A stretch of DNA of 64,000 nucleotides from positions 248,001-312,000 of the forward strand of contig JADJZB010000002.1 in the NCBI GenBank assembly GCA_016719485.1, read 5' to 3'. The notes below the pieces were generated by a model. It had not been told where the DNA came from. It was given only the letters and a program-made list of their open reading frames with translations, and did no database searches. Within the stretch, counting starts at the first letter, position 1; each line of letters opens with the position of its first letter. This DNA is from Holophagales bacterium (lineage in GTDB: Bacteria; Acidobacteriota; Thermoanaerobaculia; UBA5066). Both the position numbers and the translations under genes were made by a program. Below, piece by piece: positions 60,138-64,000 of this stretch.

Positions 60138-60143
60138 TACAAT
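60138..60143 (+). promoter_or_regulatory. -10-like hexamer before ptsI
   Basis: TACAAT ends 8 nt before ATG 60152, in the 27-bp gap after the HPr gene. No -35 is visible. Confidence 0.4.
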
Positions 60144-60151
60144 CTCGGCTC

Positions 60152-61939
60152 ATGAAGCGGTCCCTTTCGCTCTCCGGGATTCCCGTGTCTCCGGGAATCG
60201 CCGTCGGCCGGGCCGCCGTCTGGCTGGCACGTGCCGACTCCTCGCCCCGGAGAGACCTCGATGCCGAGGAGGTCCCAACGGAGCTCGAGAGGCTCCGTCT
60301 CGCCGTGGAATCGGGAATCCGGGAGATCGGCGAGATGGCGGGGCAGGTCGAGGAGCGCCTCGGCAAGGAGTACGCCGCGATCTTCCAGGCGCACGCTCTC
60401 TTCCTGAGGGACCCATCCTTCCTCGGTCCGATCGAGAAGAAGATCCGGGTGGAGAGGGTGAATGCCGAGTGGGCGGTGGAAGTCGTCGCCGACGGTCTCG
60501 CCTCGCGGCTGCGAGACCTGCCCGACAAGGACCTCGCCCTCAGGGCCTCCGACCTCGACGACGTCGCCGCGATCCTGAAGCGGAGTCTCGGAGAAGGGGA
60601 GGCGGCCGTCGACCGGCTCGCCTCGCTCACGGGCGACGCGTGCGTCATCGTTGCGGACGAGTTGACCCCCTCCGACGCCGTGCGCATTCCGCGCGACAAG
60701 GTCGTCGCTTTCGTCACGGAACGCGGAGGCAAGACCTCGCACGCTGCGATCCTCGCCCGCTCGTTCGGGCTGCCCGCCGTCGTCGCGATACCGAAGCTCC
60801 TCGCCTCGATCGGGGACGGGGACCGGCTCATCGTGGACGGTCGGGAAGGGGTCGTCTGGCGGGAGCCGTCGGAGGACGTCCTCACCCTCTTTCGCGAACG
60901 CCAGGGCCGCGATGCGACCCGGGAGCGGTCCCTCAAGGAGCGAAGTCTCTCCGGCCTCGCGCGGACGCGCGACGGCGAGGATGTGGCGATCCGCGCCAAC
61001 ATCGAGCTCGCCCGCGAGGTTCCGGACGTGTTCGAATACGGTGCCGATGGCGTCGGGCTCTTTCGCTCGGAGTTTCTCTATCTCTCCGGCGACGGTATGG
61101 AGTTCCCCGACGAGGCCACCCAGGCGGCCATCTACCGGGCTGTCGTGTCGCAGCTCGCGCCCCGGCCCGTCGTCATCCGAACGTACGACCTCGGCGGCAA
61201 GAAGGGCGCCCGCCACCTGTCCGGCGCCGAAGAGAACCCCGTCCTCGGCCTCCGCGGGGTCCGGCTCTGCTTCAGCCACCCGGAAATGTTCCGGACCCAG
61301 CTCCGTGCATTGCTCTCGGTTGCCTCGGAGGGGGACCTCAGAATCCTCGTTCCGATGGTCGCCGGCGTCGAGGACGTGCGCAGGGTCAGGACGTTCGTCG
61401 AGGAAGCCAGGGAAGAGCTCCTCGAGCGCGGCGTCAACGTCCCTCACAGCGTACCGATCGGCGCGATGATCGAGGTCCCGTCGGCGGCGATCACCGCCGA
61501 CCTGATCGCTCCGGAAGTCGACTTCCTCTCCCTCGGAACGAACGACCTGACCCAGTACACGCTCGCCGCGGACCGTGCGAATGAAGCCGTGTCGGACATC
61601 TTCAGGCCACATCACCCGGCCATCCTCCGCCTCGTGGCCAGGGTGCAGGACGCGGCCCGCGCCGCCGGGAAGCCCCTCGCCGTCTGTGGTGAGATGGCTG
61701 CCGACCCCGCCCTCTTCCTTCTTCTCCTGGGCCTCGGCATCCGTGAGTTCTCGATGGGACCTCGATCCGTGCCTCTCCTGAAGGACGTCGCCCGGTGCGC
61801 CTCGGCGGCCGACGCGTCGAGGATGGCACGCGCCGCGCTTTCCCTTTCGACGCCCGATGACGTCGCCGCCCTTCTGGCACGGGAGGCCGAGGCCCTGCTG
61901 AGCGGCGACCCTGAGACCCGGGCAGCGGTGAACGCATGA
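60152..61939 (+). CDS. ptsI: Phosphoenolpyruvate--protein phosphotransferase (PTS Enzyme I)
   Basis: EI autophosphorylates from PEP and phosphorylates HPr. The 595-residue product has the HPr-binding and phosphohistidine domain with His197 in RGGKTSHAAILARSFGLP. The PEP-binding barrel has GVGLFRSEFLYL (about 305), RTYDLGGKKGAR, NPVLGLRGVRLCF, then IGAMIEVPSAA, FLSLGTNDLTQYTLAADRAN and the acid/base Cys at about 512 in AVCGEMAADP. Length is normal (about 575-600). A -10-like TACAAT lies 8 nt before ATG 60152, so ptsI may also be transcribed apart from hprK-rapZ-EIIA-HPr. It overlaps the cupin gene by 4 bp. Confidence 0.97.
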   Translation: MKRSLSLSGIPVSPGIAVGRAAVWLARADSSPRRDLDAEEVPTELERLRLAVESGIREIGEMAGQVEERLGKEYAAIFQAHALFLRDPSFLGPIEKKIRVERVNAEWAVEVVADGLASRLRDLPDKDLALRASDLDDVAAILKRSLGEGEAAVDRLASLTGDACVIVADELTPSDAVRIPRDKVVAFVTERGGKTSHAAILARSFGLPAVVAIPKLLASIGDGDRLIVDGREGVVWREPSEDVLTLFRERQGRDATRERSLKERSLSGLARTRDGEDVAIRANIELAREVPDVFEYGADGVGLFRSEFLYLSGDGMEFPDEATQAAIYRAVVSQLAPRPVVIRTYDLGGKKGARHLSGAEENPVLGLRGVRLCFSHPEMFRTQLRALLSVASEGDLRILVPMVAGVEDVRRVRTFVEEAREELLERGVNVPHSVPIGAMIEVPSAAITADLIAPEVDFLSLGTNDLTQYTLAADRANEAVSDIFRPHHPAILRLVARVQDAARAAGKPLAVCGEMAADPALFLLLLGLGIREFSMGPRSVPLLKDVARCASAADASRMARAALSLSTPDDVAALLAREAEALLSGDPETRAAVNA

Positions 61940-62304
61940 AGACGACCGACCGCATCGTGTCGAAACCGTGGGGAAGCGAACGGGTCTTCGCCGCCAACGG
62001 AAGATACGCCGGGAAGCTGATCTCCATCCTGTCCGGAGAGACGCTGTCCTTTCAGTACCACCTCGTGAAGGAAGAGACGATACATGTCCTCGCGGGGACG
62101 CTCGGGATGGAGACCGAGATCGAAGGCGAGCGGGTTCTCCTCTCCCTCGCTCCGGGAGAGACCTTTCACGTCACCCCTGGAACCCGTCACCGGATGTTCG
62201 CGGCCGCAGGCGACGTCCTCGTCGTCGAGGTCTCCAGCCCCGAGCTGGACGATGTCGTCCGGCTCGAAGACCGCTACGGTCGGGAAGGTACGTCGCAGCC
62301 ATGA
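61936..62304 (+). CDS. Cupin domain protein (mannose-6-phosphate isomerase type II-like)
   Basis: ATG 61936 overlaps the ptsI stop and gives 122 residues forming a single cupin. The opening DRIVSKPWGSERVFAANGRY resembles the cupin half of GDP-mannose pyrophosphorylase/type II phosphomannose isomerases. SFQYHLVKEETIHVLAGTLG (about 38-57) is cupin motif 1, with a His-x(3)-Glu-Glu-x-x-His metal set, and LAPGETFHVTPGTRHRMFAA is motif 2. A sugar-phosphate isomerase or sugar-binding regulatory role near the PTS genes is plausible, but small cupins are diverse and no substrate can be named. Confidence 0.85.
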   Translation: MKTTDRIVSKPWGSERVFAANGRYAGKLISILSGETLSFQYHLVKEETIHVLAGTLGMETEIEGERVLLSLAPGETFHVTPGTRHRMFAAAGDVLVVEVSSPELDDVVRLEDRYGREGTSQP

Positions 62305-62987
62305 AATATCGTGCGTCACTGGCGATGCTGGCTTCCGCCCTTCTGGCATCCCTCGTCGTTGCGGGCGCGGAGCCGACCCCGACTCCATCAGGAAAGCCGG
62401 CCAGGAAGCTAGGTGGAGGGAGCTTCGGAGTTCCTCCCGCGACGTCGCCGACCGCCCTCGCCGCAAGGACCGACACCCTGACAGGAGCCGCAGGAAAGAC
62501 GCAAGTGGAAGGAACGAGCGGAGGGCAGAAATCACCTCGGAGCATCGTGATAACGAACGAGTCCCTGAGGTCCGGACCTGCGACACCGACTCCCGCGTCG
62601 ATCAGCATCACGGGATCGGGAAAAGCCAGGCCCAAAGTCAAGGTGCCGCCGACACCAACGGTCGGTCCGGTCGTCATTCCCGAGTACCGGGATGCGAGTG
62701 GACGTACGGAAGCGGACTGGCGAAGACTCGCGACGATCGCGCGAGAACGCATCGCAAGTGCGGAATCGGGCTTGTCGGCGGTGCAGGAAGAATCGAAACG
62801 CCTCGAGAACGACTTCTACGCGTGGAGTGACGGCAACTACAGGGAGCGCGTCATCCGTCCAGCGTGGGATCAAGCGAAAGAGAAGCTGCGCCTCCTGGAA
62901 TTGGAGGCCGATTCTGCGCGAACGCGTCTCGTGGAGCTCGAGGAAGAGGCGCGGAGAAGCGGGACGCCTCCTGGATGGCTCCGCTGA
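62301..62987 (+). CDS. Hypothetical secreted coiled-coil protein
   Basis: ATG 62301 overlaps the cupin stop and gives 228 residues. A signal peptide (1 to about 26, YRASLAMLASALLASLVVAG) is followed by a long Thr/Pro/Ser/Lys-rich low-complexity region (about 28-135). The final about 85 residues form a charged helical coiled coil (DWRRLATIARERIASAESGL, then EKLRLLELEADSARTRLVEL). I recognise no family. Such proteins with a disordered spacer and terminal coiled coil occur in Acidobacteria envelopes. Codon choice looks a little less GC-biased than in upstream genes. It overlaps miaB by 13 bp. Confidence 0.75.
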   Translation: MKYRASLAMLASALLASLVVAGAEPTPTPSGKPARKLGGGSFGVPPATSPTALAARTDTLTGAAGKTQVEGTSGGQKSPRSIVITNESLRSGPATPTPASISITGSGKARPKVKVPPTPTVGPVVIPEYRDASGRTEADWRRLATIARERIASAESGLSAVQEESKRLENDFYAWSDGNYRERVIRPAWDQAKEKLRLLELEADSARTRLVELEEEARRSGTPPGWLR

Positions 62988-64000
62988 AAGACGATCCGAC
63001 GAGCACCGCTCCGGCCAAAGCGCCGGAGCCGGACATACGAAAAGTCTTCGTCGAGACTTGGGGCTGCCAGATGAACGAGCTGGACAGCCGACGGTTCGTC
63101 GGACTGATGTCCAGGGAGGGCTACCTTGAAGTCCCCACTGCCGACGAGGCCGACCTCGTCCTGCTGAACACTTGCTCGGTCCGGGACAAGGCCGAACAGA
63201 AGGTCTACGACTATCTCGGGCGGATCGCCGCCCGCAAGCGGCTCAGGCCCGGTCTCCTCCTCGGCGTCTGCGGTTGTGTCGCGCAACAGGAAGGGGAGGA
63301 GATCCTCCGGCGCTCACCCGCCGTCGACTTCGTGCTCGGGACCGGGAGGATCGAGCTCCTCCCGGCGATCGTCCGAAGGGTCGAGAAGGAAGGCGACCGG
63401 CCCGTGGAAGTCGGCTTCGACATGGACGAGGTCGCCTACACGCCCGGGGCGGTCGCGCGAACGGTTGCCCATCGCGCTTCCATCACGATCATCGAAGGGT
63501 GCAACAAGAACTGCACCTTCTGTGTGGTTCCCATGACCCGCGGCCGCGAACGCAACCGCCGAATGGCCGAGATCGTCGAGGAATGCCGGCGTCTCGTCGG
63601 CGATGGGGTCGTCGAGATCGAGCTGCTTGGTCAGACGGTAAACGCCTATTCAGACCCGGTGACAGGGCAGGGGCTCGCGCCGCTCCTGAGGGCGATCTCC
63701 GCCATCAGCGGTCTCCGCAGGCTCCGATTCGTAACGTCGCACCCAAGGAACTTCGACGATGACCTGATCGCCGCGATGGCCGGGAGCGAAGTCGTCTGCC
63801 CGGCGCTCCATCTGCCATTCCAGTCGGGCAGCGATCGGATTCTCGGCCGGATGAAACGCCAGTACACGCGGAACGGATACCTCGACCTCGTCGGTAGACT
63901 CCGCGCGGCCATCCCGGGAATCGCAATGTCGACGGACATCATCATCGGGTTCCCAGGAGAGACGGAAGAGGACTTCGCGGCGACCATCGGCGTTCTCGAT
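62975..64000 (+). CDS. miaB: tRNA-2-methylthio-N6-dimethylallyladenosine synthase, 5' part (runs off the window)
   Basis: MiaB is a radical-SAM methylthiotransferase modifying A37 of tRNAs reading UNN codons. ATG 62975 starts MAPLKDDPTSTAPA and the frame is open to base 64000 (342 codons), so the C-terminal TRAM domain is missing. The N-terminal [4Fe-4S] ligands are Cys31 (TWGCQMNELDS), Cys67 (LLNTCSVRDKAEQK) and Cys101 (GVCGCVAQQEG). The radical-SAM triad CNKNCTFC is at 176-183. LLGQTVNAYSDP and HLPFQSGSDRILGRMKRQYT are MiaB-specific relative to MtaB/RimO. It overlaps the previous gene by 13 bp. Confidence 0.95.
   Translation, partial: MAPLKDDPTSTAPAKAPEPDIRKVFVETWGCQMNELDSRRFVGLMSREGYLEVPTADEADLVLLNTCSVRDKAEQKVYDYLGRIAARKRLRPGLLLGVCGCVAQQEGEEILRRSPAVDFVLGTGRIELLPAIVRRVEKEGDRPVEVGFDMDEVAYTPGAVARTVAHRASITIIEGCNKNCTFCVVPMTRGRERNRRMAEIVEECRRLVGDGVVEIELLGQTVNAYSDPVTGQGLAPLLRAISAISGLRRLRFVTSHPRNFDDDLIAAMAGSEVVCPALHLPFQSGSDRILGRMKRQYTRNGYLDLVGRLRAAIPGIAMSTDIIIGFPGETEEDFAATIGVLD

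Overview
This is a GC-rich (roughly two thirds or more G+C by eye), densely packed bacterial chromosome segment made almost wholly of housekeeping genes. The organism is Gram-negative: it has Tol-Pal, LptE/LptC/LptB, LpxB, an MsbA-like exporter and long-form HPF. Long PTS-regulation and rpoN blocks, an S55 (SpoIVB-type) peptidase, a DUF4388-DnaJ-TPR protein and DUF4126/DUF6677-like membrane proteins point to Acidobacteriota (Holophagae/Thermoanaerobaculia-like). That is an inference from gene content, not a proven assignment. GTG starts dominate, and adjacent genes very often share a 4-base NTGA stop/start overlap.

Layout. 1-2444: 3' part of leuS and lptE. 2548-7696 (minus): rpsT and the tol-pal operon tolQ-tolR-tolA/tonB-like-tolB-pal-cpoB. 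7740-15264: an S55-type peptidase with rearranged motif order, a secreted beta-propeller protein, and a peptide ABC transporter (binding lipoprotein plus two permeases) without its ATPases. 15278-20983: coaD, a convergent YbgC-like thioesterase, pabB-pabC, and a reductase/aldehyde dehydrogenase pair. 21031-25003: uvrC, the DnaJ-TPR protein and DUF4126. 25028-25520: RNase P RNA. 25594-30267: NYN-domain protein, S66 carboxypeptidase, cNMP-FHA protein, recG and a STAS protein. 30295-39876: site-2 protease, trpS, scpA-scpB-rluB, hisC, cmk, rpsA, HU/IHF, HIT protein and two small membrane proteins. 39880-49794: lpxB, msbA-like, yicC, gmk, rpoZ, coaBC, uracil-DNA glycosylase, a small secreted protein and priA. 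49829-64000: accA, recJ, LptC/LptA-like protein, lptB, rpoN, hpf, hprK, rapZ, EIIA-Man, HPr, EI, a cupin, a secreted coiled-coil protein and the 5' part of miaB.

Functional themes. Envelope biogenesis (Tol-Pal, lipid A disaccharide synthesis and flipping, LPS transport) recurs through the window. The distal block links LPS export to sigma-54, ribosome hibernation and a regulatory PTS. That PTS has HPr with His15 and Ser46, HPr kinase, RapZ, EIIA-Man and EI, but no sugar permease in view.

Sequence quality. Three places look damaged. An 86-base poly-G insertion sits inside the 3' end of rnpB and is flanked by a duplicated 13-mer. hisC and rpoN each carry a one-base frameshift. All three are most simply assembly or sequencing errors in a draft genome, though real mutation cannot be excluded from sequence alone.

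No CRISPR array, insertion sequence, prophage, tRNA or rRNA was recognised. The most unusual observations are the reversed Ser/His motif order of the S55 peptidase, a recurrent -10-like hexamer only 6-10 nt upstream of start codons (suggesting leaderless mRNAs), and a probable CTG start codon at 39302.
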